The notes under the pieces: model-generated | Database searches by the model: none | Seen by the model: only the letters and a program-made list of their open reading frames with translations | What the model was told of the DNA's origin: nothing | Position numbers and translations under genes: made by a program | In this document: in pieces, positions 20,800-32,612 of the stretch | Layout of the letters: each line of letters opens with the position of its first letter | Position numbering within the stretch: position 1 is the stretch's first letter | Source: Arion vulgaris | Lineage: Eukaryota > Mollusca > Gastropoda > Stylommatophora > Arionidae | Assembly: GCA_020796225.1 (NCBI GenBank) | Contig: CM036756.1 | Span: 59,426,616 to 59,490,615, forward strand | Reading direction: 5' to 3' | DNA length: 64,000 nucleotides

Positions 20800-21047
20800 G
20801 AAAAAATGGAAATCGTTGGCATATTTTCTACAGGGCTTAGCCATCAACCACAGTTAACGAGTCGTAGATTTTCTAGGCACCACTTATGCGTTCAGTAGTT
20901 TGTCATTGCTTTCTGAACGGTGGGGTCTATTTTTACCGTTCGTGAAAATCCACGGACACGAATTTGCTTCCAAATTGCCTGCTGCGGTGTTTGAACCAGG
21001 TACGCTTGGGTTGTGATGGTGTTCACTACCACTTAAGCTACAGACGC
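20800..21047 (-). mobile_element. tRNA-derived SINE, family G
   Basis: Reverse complement of the 14932 copy, with head at right (box B as GGTTCAAACACC on the minus strand). Perfect 14-bp duplication ACAGCACAGTGATT at 20786-20799 and 21048-21061. The right-hand copy runs straight into the 42-bp array. Confidence 0.9.
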
Positions 21048-21061
21048 ACAGCACAGTGATT

Positions 21062-24000
21062 AGAGCGATGGACTCAAACATCAAACTTGCATAGATTTAT
21101 CATAGAGCGCTGGACTCAAACTTGCATAGATTTATCATAGAGCGCTGGACTCAAACTTGCATAGATTTATCATAGAGCGCTGGACTCAAACTTGCATAGA
21201 TTTATCATAGAGCGCTGGACTCAAACTTGCATAGATTTATCATAGAGCGCTGGACTCAAACTTGCATAGATTTATCATAGAGCGCTGACTCAAACTTGCA
21301 TAGATTTATCATAGAGCGCTGGACTCAAACTTGCATAGATTTATCATAGAGCGCTAGACTCAAACTTGCATAGATTTATCATAGAGCGATGGACTCAAAC
21401 TTGCATAGATTTATCATAGAGCGATGGACTCAAACATCAAACTTGCATAGATTTATCATAGAGCGCTGGACTCAAACTTGCATAGATTTATCATAGAGCG
21501 CTGGACTCAAACATCAAACTTGCATAGATTTATCATAGAGCGCTGGACTCAAACATCAAACTTGCATAGATTTATCATAGAGCGATGGACTCAAACATCA
21601 AACTTGCATAGATTTATCATAGAGCGCTGGACTCAAACATCAAACTTGCATAGATTTATCATAGAGCGCTGGACTCAAACATCAAACTTGCATAGATTTA
21701 TCATAGAGCGCTGGACTCAAACATCAAACTTGCATAGATTTATCATAGAGTGCTGGACTCAAACATCAAACTTGCATAGATGTATCATAGAGCGCTGGAC
21801 TCAAACATCAAACTTGCATAGATTTATCATAGAGCGCTGGACTCATACATCAAACTTGCATAGATTTATCATAGAGCGCTGGACTCAAACTTGCATAGAT
21901 TTATCATAGAGCGCTGGACTCAAACATCAAACTTGCATAGATTTATCATAGAGCGCTGGACTCAAACATCAAACTTGCATAGATTTATCATAGAGCGCTG
22001 GACTCAAACTTGCATAGATTTATCATAACCTGACCCTCAAACTTGCTGAGATTATCATAGCGCTGAATAAACTTTCAAATTACGAAGATTACATGAGTCG
22101 TCTGCACCAAACATCAAACTTTTGATTTATAGGAGCGCTGACCTCAAACTATACATTGGCGTATAGTTTATATAGAGACTGGAATCTGCAACATCAAATT
22201 GACATAGATTTATCATGAGCACTGGACTCAACATCAGACTCTGCATGATATCTAACCTGTAGCCAAACATAAACTTGATTGATTTTCATGAGCGCGGATT
22301 AACACTTGCAAGGATTTATCAGTAGAAGCGCTGGACTCAAACGTAGGTTTCATATAGAGCCTGGACTCAAACTTTGTCATAGATTTTCAAGACGTATTAT
22401 TGGACTGAACTCAGTTCAGTCTTATTAATTCGCCCAAATTTGCATTTTTGCGAAGAGACCGATGATCAAACCCTGCAGTAGATTTACTCACTAGCTTGGA
22501 CTCAAACTTGTAGATTTATAATACTTGACTCAACTTGATGTTTATTGCGAATGCATCAAGCAAATTGTCAAGAGCGATGACCTTCAAAATCACTTGCAAG
22601 ATTTATCATACGAGTCGCTGGAACAAACTTGCATAGATTTCATAAATCAGAGCGTGGACTCAAACATCAATCTTTAATTTCCATCATGACGCTGGATCTC
22701 AATCTAGTTGCATAGATTTCATCTGAGAACGATGTTACTCCAATATCTCAAACTTGCATAGTTTTATAGTAAGCAGCTGATTCAAACATCAAACTTGGGC
22801 ATAGATTTATCACAGGCGCTGCTCAAACATTAACACTTGATAGATTTAGCATCATGAGCGTCTGGACTCAACATCAACTTGTGCATCAGATTTTTCAAAG
22901 CTGCTGGACTCCAAACATCCAAAGCTGACAAGATTGTATTAGAGCGCTGGACTCAAACATCAAACTTGCATAGATTTATCATAGAGCGCTGGACTCAAAC
23001 ATCAAACTTGCATAGATTTATCATAGAGCGATGGACTCAAACATCAAACTTGCATAGATTTATCATAGAGCGCTGGACTCAAACATCAAACTTGCATAGA
23101 TTTATCATAGAGCGCTGGACTCAAACATCAAACTTGCATAGATTTATCATAGAGCGTGGACTCAAACATCAACTTGCATAGATTTATCATAGAGCGCTGG
23201 ACTCAAACATCAAACTTGCACAGATTTATCATAGAGCGCTGGACTCAAACATCAAACTTGCATAGATTTATCATAGAGCGCTTGACTCAAACATCAAACT
23301 TGCATAGATTTATCATAGAGCGCTGGACTCAAACATCAAACTTGCATAGATTTATCATAGAGCACTGGACTCAAACATCAAACTTGCATAGATTTATCAT
23401 AGAGCACTGGACTCAAACATCAAACTTGCATAGATTTATCATAGAGCGCTTGACTCAAACATCAAACTTGCATAGATTTATCATAGAGCCTGGACTCAAC
23501 ATCAAACTTGCATAGATTTATCATAGAGCGCTGGACTCCAAACTTGCATAGATTTATCATAGAGCGTGGACTCAAACTCCTGCATAGATTTATCATAGAG
23601 CGCTGGACTCAAACATCAAACTTGCATAGATTTATCATAGAGCGCTGGACTCAAACTTGCATAGATTTATCATAGAGCGCTGGACTCAAACTTGCATAGA
23701 TTTATCATAGAGCGCTGGACTCAAACATCAAACATTTTATCATAGAGCGGGACTCAGACATCAAACTTGCATAGATTTATCATAGAGCGATGGACTCAAA
23801 CTTGCATAGATTTATCATAGAGCGATGGACTCAAACATCAAACTTGCATAGATTTATCATAGAGCGCTGGACTCAAACATCAACTTGCATAGATTTATCA
23901 TAGAGCGCTGGACTCAAACATCAAACTTGCATAGATTTATCATAGAGCGCTGGACTCAAACATCAAACTTGCATAGATTTATCATAGAGCGATGGACTCA

Positions 24001-26369
24001 AACATCAAACTTGCATAGATTTATCATAGAGCCTGGACTCAAACATCAAACTTGCAAGATTTATCATAGAGCCTGGACTCAAACATCAAACTTGCATAGA
24101 TTTATCATAGAGCGCTGGACTCAAACATCAAACTTGCATAGATTTATCATAGAGCGCTGGACTCAAACATCAAACTTGCATAGATTTATCATAGAGCGCT
24201 GGACTCAAACATCAAACTTGCATAGATTTATCATAGAGCGCTGGACTCAAACATCAAACTTGCATAGATTTATCATAGAGCGCTGGACTCAAACTTGCAT
24301 AGATTTATCATAGAGCGCTGGACTCAAACATCAAACTTGCATAGATTTATCATAGAGCGCTGGACTCAAACATCAAACTTGCATAGATTTATCATAGAGC
24401 GCTGGACTCAAACATCAAAATTGCATAGATTTATCATAGAGCGCTGGACTCAAACATCAAACTTGCATAGATTTATCATAGAGCGCTGGACTCAAACATC
24501 AAACTTGCATAGATTTATCATAGAGCGCTTGACTCAAACATCAAACTTGCATAGATTTATCATAGAGCGCTGGACTCAAACATCAAACTTGCATAGATTT
24601 ATCATAGAGCACTGGACTCAAACATCAAACTTGCATAGATTTATCATAGAGCACTGGACTCAAACATCAAACTTGCATAGATTTATCATAGAGCGCTAGA
24701 CTCAAACATCAAACTTGCATAGATTTATCATAGAGCACTGGACTCAAACATCAAACTTGCATAGATTTATCATAGAGCGCTGGACTCAAACATCAAACTT
24801 GCATAGATTTATCATAGAGCGCTGGACTCATACATCAAACTTGCATAGATTTATCATAGAGCGCTGGACTCAAACTCTGCATAGATTTATCATAGAACCT
24901 GGACTCAAACATCAAACTTGAATAGATTTATCATAGAGCACTGGACTCAAACATCAAACTTGCATAGATTTATCATAGAGCGCTGGACTCAAACATCAAA
25001 CTTGCATAGATTTATCATAGAGCGATGGACTCAAACATCAAACTTGCATAGATTTATCATAGAGCGCTGGACTCAAACATCAAACTTGCATAGATTTATC
25101 ATAGAGCGCTGGACTCATACATCAAACTTGCATAGATTTATCATAGAGCGATGGACTCAAACATCAAACTTGCATAGATTTATCATAGAGCGCTGGACTC
25201 AAACATCAAACTTGCATAGATTTATCATAGAGCGCTGGACTCAAACATCAAACTTGCATAGATTTATCATAGAGTGCTGGACTCAAACATCAAACTTGCA
25301 TAGATTTATCATAGAGCGCTGGACTCAAACATCAAACTTGCATAGATTTATCATAGAGCGCTGGACTCAACATCAAACTTGCATAGATTTATCATAGAGC
25401 CTGGACTCCAAACTTGCATAGATTTATCATAGAGCACTGGACTCAAACATCAAACTTGCATAGATTTATCATAGAGCCTGGACTCAAACATCAAACTTGC
25501 ATAGATTTATCATAGAGCGCTGGACTCAAACTTGCATAGATTTATCATAGAGCGCTGGACTCAAACATCAAACTTGCAAGATTTATCATAGAGCGCTGGA
25601 CTCAAACATCAAACTTGCATAGATTTATCATAGAGCGCTGGACTCAAACATCAAACTTGCATATATTTATCATAGAGCGCTGGACTCAAACATCAAACTT
25701 GCATAGATTTATCATAGAGCGATGGACTCAAACATCAAACTTGCATAGATTTATCATAGAGCACTGACTCAAACATCAAACTTGCATAGATTTATCATAG
25801 AGCGCTAGACTCAAACATCAAACTTGCATAGATTTATCATAGACACTGACTCAAACATCAAACTTGCATAGATTTATCATAGAGCGATGGACTCAAACAT
25901 CAAACTTGCATAGATTTATCATAGAGCGATGGACTCAAACATCAAACTTGCATAGATTTATCATAGAGCGCTGGACTCAAACTCATTACAGTTTATCATA
26001 GAACGCAGACTCAAACATCAAACTTGCATAGATTTATCATAGAGCGATGGACTCAAACATCAAACTTGCATAGATTTATCATAGAGCGCTGGACTCAAAC
26101 ATCAAACTTGCAAGATTTATCATAGAGCCTGGACTCAAACATCAAACTTGCAAGATTTATCATAGAGCGCTGGACTCAAACATCAAACTTGCATAATTTA
26201 TCATAGAGCGATGGACTCAACATCAAACTTGCATAGATTTATCATAGAACGCTGACTCAAACATCAAACTTGCATAGATTTATCATAGAGCGCTAGACTC
26301 AAACATCAAACTTGCATAGATTTATCATAGAGCGCTGGACTCAAACATCAAACTTGCATAGATTTATCA
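21062..26369. repeat. 42-bp satellite array, roughly 125 units
   Basis: The main unit starts GCATAGATTTATCATAGAGC, continues GCTGGACTCAAAC and ends ATCAAACTT. A 35-bp variant lacks one ATCAAAC-type heptamer and dominates the first ~360 bp (about 21085-21440). G/A changes (GCGCTGG, GCGATGG, GCACTGG) mark sub-lineages. The unit codes HRFIIERWTQTSNL in the open + frame because 42 is divisible by three; interruptions in many units and the lack of any flanking coding context argue against translation. The stretch 22020-22930 is riddled with indels. Confidence 0.97.
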
Positions 26370-26825
26370 ACATTTACTACTGTTTCCTTTTGTTCATCCA
26401 TCTTCAAATGGGTTCACAACATTTTACGTGTGACGAGAGAATTCTCAATCGATGACAGAACTGCCGTGTAAACACCCTGCAAATGGGACATTCAGTGAAC
26501 TTAAGAGCTTTCTTGGGGACTCTATCAGTACAGTCTCGTCGATTTAAACCAGAATTGTACTTTTTAATTGCTTTTGTCATGCTATTTTTTTCAACTTATC
26601 TCTGTGATTATGCAGCATATTTTCACTATGTCTTGGTCGTTAATAACATAATGTTTGTCACGGATGCAAGCAGCAGTAGTTGGTTACCAAGTGGCAACGC
26701 AAATTAGTGTGTAAATAAATGTTGAGAAACAGTCCACATGATATCAGCTTTGAAAGAGATGTGATACAGTGACTTGTAGGTCGTTGAAGCATATATAACG
26801 ATTATAATGTTACATTTTCCGAAAC
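26370..26825. other. Unassigned sequence
   Basis: No motif found; a 74-codon frame at 26483-26707 is not called. Confidence 0.45.
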
Positions 26826-26829
26826 AAAG

Positions 26830-27011
26830 ACGTAGATGGAAGGAAAGCTTATCATCAATATAAGAAAGAGGCAGTCACCATTTTTCGGACATGTAATTAG
26901 GAAGGGAGGCTTAGAACACGTTGTGACAACCGGTAAAATTGAGGGTAGACGAGACAGAGGAAGACAGAGAGAGAAAACTTTGTATAGCCTGACTTCATGG
27001 CACGGTAGAGT

Positions 27012-27012
<1 letters not shown>
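26830..27012 (+). pseudogene. LINE C-terminal remnant, family L-B
   Basis: The frame reads KLIINIRKRQSPFFGHVIRK, GGLEHVVTTGKIEGRRDRGR and TLYSLTSWHGRVSS, the same tail as 8460-8650, in one intact frame. It stops at a CT tract shared with the next, oppositely oriented LINE copy. Confidence 0.85.
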
Positions 27013-27015
<3 letters not shown>

Positions 27016-27051
<36 letters not shown>

Positions 27052-27290
27052 CGCCTAGACCGATGAACCAGATTTTATCATGAATGCTACCGTGGTTTTA
27101 AGGGACTCCGTCCCTCCGTACAGCTTCTCGAGAAGCTCTGTGTTTTCGGGCCATGTTTCTGTTCTTAGGCCTGCTATCAGTTCGCAATCTTGCAGTATGT
27201 GCTGTGCCGTCATGTCCGCCTTTTCGCAGGGGGTCAGGCTAGTTGTTCCGATTTTAAATTTGTTAAACATGTGTGTCAACATCTGAGATG
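27016..27290 (-). pseudogene. LINE RNase H-type C-terminus with (GA)n tail
   Basis: On the minus strand LTPCEKADMTAQHILQDCEL, GLRTETWPENTELLEKLYGG and IKSGSSV end at a stop, followed by a (GA)n tail seen on + as the CT run 27016-27050. Closely matches 17395-17653. Confidence 0.83.
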
Positions 27291-27317
27291 ATGATTAGGC
27301 GCGTTATAAGTATGACC

Positions 27318-27565
27318 TATACTGAAGCAAAGTAGCAATAGTGTAGTGGCTAATGCACTTGCGTCTTAGCCGTGTGGCCAGAAGTTAAGTTCTACTGGAG
27401 TGACCTTTTTCCTGACCGAAGCGGCTCTCAGGTCGACCAGACGCAATTGGGTATCAGAAAAGCACTGGGAAATTAAGTCGGCCGGCGTGAATGTTGACCA
27501 CATCACCAACCGTATGCCGATGGTCAAAGTAAAATACTGACCCAACACCGTATGCTGCAATATAT
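27318..27565 (+). mobile_element. tRNA-derived SINE, family F
   Basis: Head GTAGCAATAGTGTAGTGGC, body with GCGGCTCTCAGGTCGACCAG, GGCCGGCGTGA, CACATCACC and CCGATGGTCAAAG, end GCTGCAATATATCTCATGG. More diverged than the next copy 20 bp away. Confidence 0.82.
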
Positions 27566-27582
27566 CTCATGGTATGATAACG

Positions 27583-27868
27583 GGGAGAGCCGGGGTAGCG
27601 TAGTTGTTAGTGAACTCGCTTCTCAAGGCTGGTGGTCCAGGTTCAGCTCCCGCAGTGGGCGTGGAATTTTCCCGGACCGCGACGGCTCTCAGGTCGACCC
27701 AGCCTCAACTGGGTACCAGACATGCTCTGGGAAGTAAATGCGGCCGGCGTGATGCTAACCACATCACCCATCGTGTGCCGACGGTTAATGAAAAATACAG
27801 ACCTAACACTGTATTGCCCTGTATACCACAAGGTATGAAAGGGTTCCTTTACTTTTACTTTTTTATGA
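27583..27868 (+). mobile_element. tRNA-derived SINE, family F
   Basis: Box A-like GTAGCGTAGTTGTTAGTGAA and box B-like GGTTCAGCTCCC; same body as the preceding copy; ends ACCACAAGGTATGAAAGGGT and a T-rich tail. A third copy is at 42050-42297. Confidence 0.87.
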
Positions 27869-27884
27869 TAACGGCGTTCTCTAC

Positions 27885-28110
27885 TTAATAATAATAAGTC
27901 CTCTCGTACCGTTATACGTTACATAGGGCAAGTAAGCAATTTCTCCATACCTCTCTATCCTGGTCAACTCGCTCAATCTCATCCATGAAACTGAGACCGA
28001 TATTTCTGTCCTCTCTCATCAAAGTTCGTGTCAGGGTCTCCCTATGTCGGCCTCTCTTTCGTGAACTCTTTGCATCTCACTTCAATGCCTGCTTTGATAT
28101 CCTTTGATTA
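27885..28110 (-). pseudogene. LINE 3' end, family L-E
   Basis: Reverse complement of 4400-4625, including the AAT/ATT tail at 27886-27895, the RAVW-to-stop region and the GRP/KRGRP-like basic patch. Upstream of it the coding sequence becomes a tandem array (28111-28711). Confidence 0.88.
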
Positions 28111-28711
28111 TTTCTTCTCAATGTGTGCCCAACATATCTCCATCTTCTCCTTCTTATAACAGTTGTTACTAGTGGTTGACCAGACATTTCTTCTCAAGGT
28201 GTGCCCAACATATCTCCATCTTCTCTTACAACAGTTGTTACTAGTGGTTGACCAGACATTTCTTCTCAAGTTGTCAAATCAGGTCTCCATTCTTCTCTTT
28301 CTAACCTTGTCTACTCAGTGCGCTTGTGACCTTTGACATTTCTTCTCAAGGTGTGTTCAACATATCTCCATCTTCTCCTTCTCATAACAGTTGTTACTAG
28401 TTGTTGACCAGACATTTCTTCTCAAGGTGTATCCAACATATCTCCATCTCTCTTTCTTATAACAGTTGTTACTAGTGGTTGACCAGACATTTTTCTCAAG
28501 TGTGTCCAACATATCTCCATCTTCTCTTCTTATAACAGTTGTTACTAGTGGTTGACCAGACATTTTTCTCAAGGTGTGTCCACATATCTCCATCTTTCTT
28601 TCTTATAACAGTTGTTACTAGTGGTTGACCAGACATTTCTTTCAAAGTATGCCAACATATCTCCATCTTCTCTTTCTTATAACAGTTGTTACTAGTTGTT
28701 GATCAGACATT
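28111..28711 (-). repeat. ~75-bp tandem repeat made of LINE L-E coding sequence
   Basis: About eight units of roughly 70-77 bp. On the minus strand each codes MSGQPLVTTVIRK followed by a WRYVGHTLR-like piece, the segment found once in the L-E copy at 4324-4395. Units differ by small deletions. The array sits where that segment belongs in the minus-strand L-E copy, so it is an in-place expansion. Confidence 0.92.
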
Positions 28712-29516
28712 TACTTACTCTACTTACTTTACATATAATGAAACAGATCTGTTTGAAAGTAGAAAATAAATAAATAAATTGTAAACTGAGCGTGCATACA
28801 TGCCACTTGGAACGGTTATACGTATTACTGTCTTAATGGAAAGGAACAAATTTGAATCTACAGTCTGACTTTGGAGAGGGCACATCTTACTGAGGTACTA
28901 TCTGTTCAACAAACTGAAGATTTGAACTTTTAATACGTGTGACTGGTACATATAAAACGACTGCAGGGCTTGACAATCACGCAACGTACTCACGGTCTCG
29001 GCCCAAACAATATAGATCAACACAAAAGTTGTTAAATTTGTTGATAACAACGAAATCAAATAAACAAGCATATCAATACAATAAAAACATCATTTACTCT
29101 GACAATATTCTCTCTTTCTGTTATGTTTTTATATTGCGTTTTATTACTTCTTCCTCCATGTGATCATTTTTCTTTTAACCATTAACCTTTTTGTTATGTT
29201 TATTCTTTCTTCTTCTTCACTTTCTTCTCCATTTTGTCGTTTAGTTATTTTTCGGAGATTTTAGTCTTCCCTTGTGCATCCTTCTAATATTTCTACATAA
29301 TCGTTCTTCGTGTTCTCATATTTTTTTTTTTCATGTTCCTTTTATTGAAGATTATTTCCTTCCAAAACAACCCCTCTGCATTACTGCCAACTCTTTAGGG
29401 TCTTCCCAAATTTCCTTTTCATTACGGACTAATTCGCTTGTTGCTCATTCATCAGTTTCTGAGATGCACTTTTTATCCTACTACCATTATTGTGTTTCAG
29501 ATCTAATGTCTTTGTA
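28712..29516. other. Unassigned, partly pyrimidine-rich sequence
   Basis: No gene recognised. T/C-rich from about 29160 to 29530, so its open frames (for example 29272-29595) are low-complexity. Confidence 0.5.
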
Positions 29517-29526
29517 TCTCGGTTCA

Positions 29527-29782
29527 CTTTTCTGTTCTTCTTCGAACGCTCCATATCGATCACTTGTTAAACCACTCTTTGTGATTTGTATTTGATCCGC
29601 TCCTAAGAGCGATTGTACGTTGTACCAGTTATTCGCCTACAAGTAGGCCAGTACATCCGAGTTCTGCGATGCTTTTTATTTACTAGGTTAGCTTCCCTAG
29701 TCCTCTCTTACAACATGCCTTGTAGGTCGAAGTTTTACTATTCTTTGCTCCCCTTGCGCTCCCCGGCAACACGTGGATGATT
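29527..29782. mobile_element. SINE-like element family A, full copy
   Basis: Begins TTCTTCTTCGAACGCTCCAT, ends CCCCGGCAACACGTGG. Flanked by TCTCGGTTCA (29517-29526) and TCTTGGTTCA (29783-29792). Confidence 0.87.
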
Positions 29783-30019
29783 TCTTGGTTCAATCCATGT
29801 TGTTCCAATCTGTTACTCATTTACAATGTTGGTTTTTATTGATTGTGATGTATAATTATGGCCGAATTTTTTTATTTTATCTTCATTCGCATATATCAGT
29901 ATTATATGTTATTAGAATCATAGTGCACATTGTCACTGTCAAGTTAGTTTGATAGTTGCCGGGTAGTTATCAGAACCAACGTCACAATGTTATCATGGCC
30001 GATGTTACAAAGTTACCAG

Positions 30020-30470
30020 AAACGTCGTTAGATAGTTATCAAAACCGAAGTCACAAAGTTATCAGAACCAAATTCACAAAGTTATCAGAACCGACGTTAT
30101 ATAGGTATCAGAACCCACTTTAGAAAATTATCAGAACAATAGTCAGATATGGTTATCAGAGTCATTTCGAACATTCATAGTTATCAAACCGACGTTCTAT
30201 AGTTATCAGAACCGACGTCAAAGTTATCAGAACCGACGTTCTATAGTTATCGACGAGTCGAAACCGACTCCTATAGTTATCAGAACCGACGTCCTATAGT
30301 TATCAGAACCGACGTCCTATAGTTATCAGAACCGACGTCAGAAAGTTATCAGAACCAACGTCAGATATGGTTAGTGAGATAGTTATGAGAAACGACCTCA
30401 GATAGTTATTAGAACCGACGTCAGATAGTATAGTTATCAGAAAATTATCAGAACGGACGTCCGATTGTAT
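30020..30470. repeat. ~23-bp minisatellite, degenerate
   Basis: The unit is approximately AGTTATCAGAACCGACGTC plus a CTAT or AGAT spacer. About 17 imperfect units with varying spacer length; best conserved at 30180-30345. Confidence 0.88.
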
Positions 30471-30504
30471 AATAAACCGCATTACTTACATTCTAAGACG
30501 CACT

Positions 30505-30655
30505 TTAATATATATATATATATATTATATATTATATATATAAATACGATATATGTGTGTGCATGTATTTATATCTATACATACATACATCATGCATGCA
30601 TGCATACATGCATACATACATATCATACATACATACATACATATACAATGTATGG
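30505..30655. repeat. (TA)n and (CATA)n microsatellites
   Basis: AT runs at about 30509-30545 followed by ATACATAC tetranucleotide repeats to about 30650. Confidence 0.95.
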
Positions 30656-30953
30656 ATCACTGAGTTGTTGTCCATTATTCTTATTAGTCTGTGTAATCTT
30701 CTCGTTTGACGTACCCGACCAGATCGATATACCCTTTACAAACTCTAAAATTAGTATATCTTAATGAGACGTGTCGCTGTTGGATCATCTTTTCATCTTG
30801 GAACTGTTAAGGATTCTATTAGAAACGTAGTTGTTTGAAAACATCGTTACCTTGTTAAAGACCTTATGTGAGAGTTAATCTTCTTTCTTCTGTCCTACTG
30901 TTTGTGCATTTCAGTAATGCAGAGAGGAGACATGTGGTTTTATGGATATTGTG
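30656..30953. other. Unassigned sequence
   Basis: No feature recognised. Confidence 0.5.
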
Positions 30954-31122
30954 TTGCCGGGGTCACAAGGGAAGCAAAGAATAACAACACTGCGACCTAC
31001 AAGGCATGTCGTAAGAGGCGACTGATGTATGGCCTAGGGAAGCTACCCTAGTAAATAAAAGGCGTCGTAGAAATCGGATGTGTTTGACTACTTGTAGGCG
31101 CATAACTGGCACAACGTTCTTA
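30954..31122. mobile_element. SINE-like element family A, truncated
   Basis: Opposite orientation to most copies: TTGCCGGGGTC at left, GGCGCATAACTGGCACAACG at right; the TTC-tract end is missing. Confidence 0.83.
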
Positions 31123-31129
31123 TTTGTAG

Positions 31130-31395
31130 CATCGAATTTAAGAGCATAAAATCAAGGACAAAATAAAAATTTTCAGACACATCAAACGACAAGAGTGCCC
31201 AGAGAGGATAATTTGGAGGGAACGGTGCCTGGAATAAGAATGAGAGGAAGACCTAGAAGACGATGGATGCAAGATGTCATTGACGATCTGAAAATTACTG
31301 TTGCTGACGCCGTTCAACTGAAACAGAACAGACAGTTTTTTTTCAGGACTGCTGCCATGGGAACCATGTTCCGGAATGGACAAGCTAATTGATGA
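31130..31395 (+). pseudogene. LINE C-terminal remnant, family L-C
   Basis: Frames give FRHIKRQECPER, then GTVPGIRMRGRPRRRWMQDV and IDDLKITVADAVQLKQNR before a stop after MFRNGQAN. Close to the minus-strand copy at 40340-40600. Confidence 0.82.
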
Positions 31396-31487
31396 TGATG
31401 CTGTTAAACATCGACTAGTTTACGGTTAAATTCCTTGCTAGAAATAGTGAGAGTATCAAATAGAAAAAAACCTAAACTGTTAGAAAT

Positions 31488-31735
31488 CTTCTTCTTTGCG
31501 TTCGTTCTTTACGACCAATTTTAATCACTCTTTGTGATATGTGTGATCTTTGCCAAGAACGTGGAAAGTTGCAATTGGTTTGGTAGGTCCTAAATGCATA
31601 GACTTCTACATGTTTAGGACACCTGCATCCGATTTCAGACAAATCTCCTTAGTCGCCTCTTACTACATGCGTGGCAGGTAACAGTGGTTCTATTCTTGAC
31701 ACCCCAAATTTGGGCCCTGGTAACCACACTCGGGC
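31488..31735. mobile_element. SINE-like element family B, full copy
   Basis: Flanked by a perfect 13-bp duplication AACTGTTAGAAAT at 31475-31487 and 31736-31748, which fixes both ends of the family B consensus. Confidence 0.93.
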
Positions 31736-31864
31736 AACTGTTAGAAATATGAAAGAATAGCACAAATGTTAGATCATATAAAAAACCACCAACTAAATGG
31801 TTCAGTCATTGTAACACGAAAACCTCACAACAGTAATTCACAAGGAGCATTACCATTCAGATAC

Positions 31865-32120
31865 TTCCTTCTTCAAACATTCCATATCGACCACTAGTTA
31901 AACCACTCTTTGTGATTTTGTGTCATCTGGGTCTAAAGAGCGATTGTACGTTGTGCCAATTATGCTACAAGTAGGCCATCACATCAGATTTCTGCGACGC
32001 TTTTTAGTTACTAGGTAGCTTTCCTGGCCCTTACCTTAGTCGTCTCTTCCGACATGCCTTGTAGGTCGCAGTGTTACATTCTTCACTCCGTTGTGAGCCC
32101 CAGCAATACATGGGCGGATG
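31865..32120. mobile_element. SINE-like element family A with ~54-bp flanking duplication
   Basis: Begins TTCCTTCTTCAAACATTCCA; ends near GAGCCCCAGCAATACATGGG. The flanks 31811-31864 and 32127-32181 are related over ~54 bp, beginning GTAACACGA and ending GCATTACCATTCA(G/A)ATAC. Confidence 0.82.
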
Positions 32121-32182
32121 AGCCATGTAACACGATAACCTCACAATAGTACCACTACAACAAGCATTACCATTCAAATACA

Positions 32183-32612
32183 ATGATATCAAAGACTCCC
32201 AACGCAAACGATGGCCCACAGAAATATCAGAGGTTCTACCTTTGCCAACGAATGTCTTCAGCGGATTCTCAGACTGAGATGGCATGACATAGTTGCAAAC
32301 ACAGACCTGTGGATAAGAACAGGACAGGAACCCATGATGATCCAGGTTAAGAGAAGAAAATGGCGATGGGTGGGGCATACCCTATGGAAGACACAGTCGA
32401 GTTTCACTAGATAGGCACTTGAGTGGAACCCGCAAGGAAAACGAAAAATAGGACGCCCTAAACAGACCTGGAGACGAAGTCTTCTTGATGAACTAAAGAG
32501 TGCTCGACTATCCTGGGAGACCATAAAGAAAATGGACAGAGACCAAGAAAAGTGGCCAACAACTGATGAGACCATATGCTCCACGAGAAGCGGAGAGGAA
32601 TAAGTAATTGTC
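32183..32612 (+). pseudogene. LINE C-terminal remnant, family L-D
   Basis: Reads STFANECLQRILRLRWHDIV, KRRKWRWVGHTLWKTQ, a stop, then EWNPQGKRKIGRPKQTWRRS and LLDELKSARLSWETIKKMDR, ending CSTRSGEE. This is the post-RT region of a LINE ORF2 and is almost continuous in frame apart from the stop at about 32412. Confidence 0.87.

Noticed and set aside
21478..25397. Repeat protein HRFIIERWTQTSNL in the 42-bp array
   Set aside because: The period is divisible by three. The frame is broken many times by single-unit indels, and unit variation shows no preference for silent changes that I can see.
21062..26369. CRISPR array
   Set aside because: Units are contiguous without unique spacers, the DNA is eukaryotic, and no cas-like genes are present. 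The same applies to all other arrays here.
30180..30345. GACGTC sites in the 23-bp repeat as cAMP response elements
   Set aside because: The context is CGACGTCC, not TGACGTCA, and the array is 24 kb from the cyclase exon.
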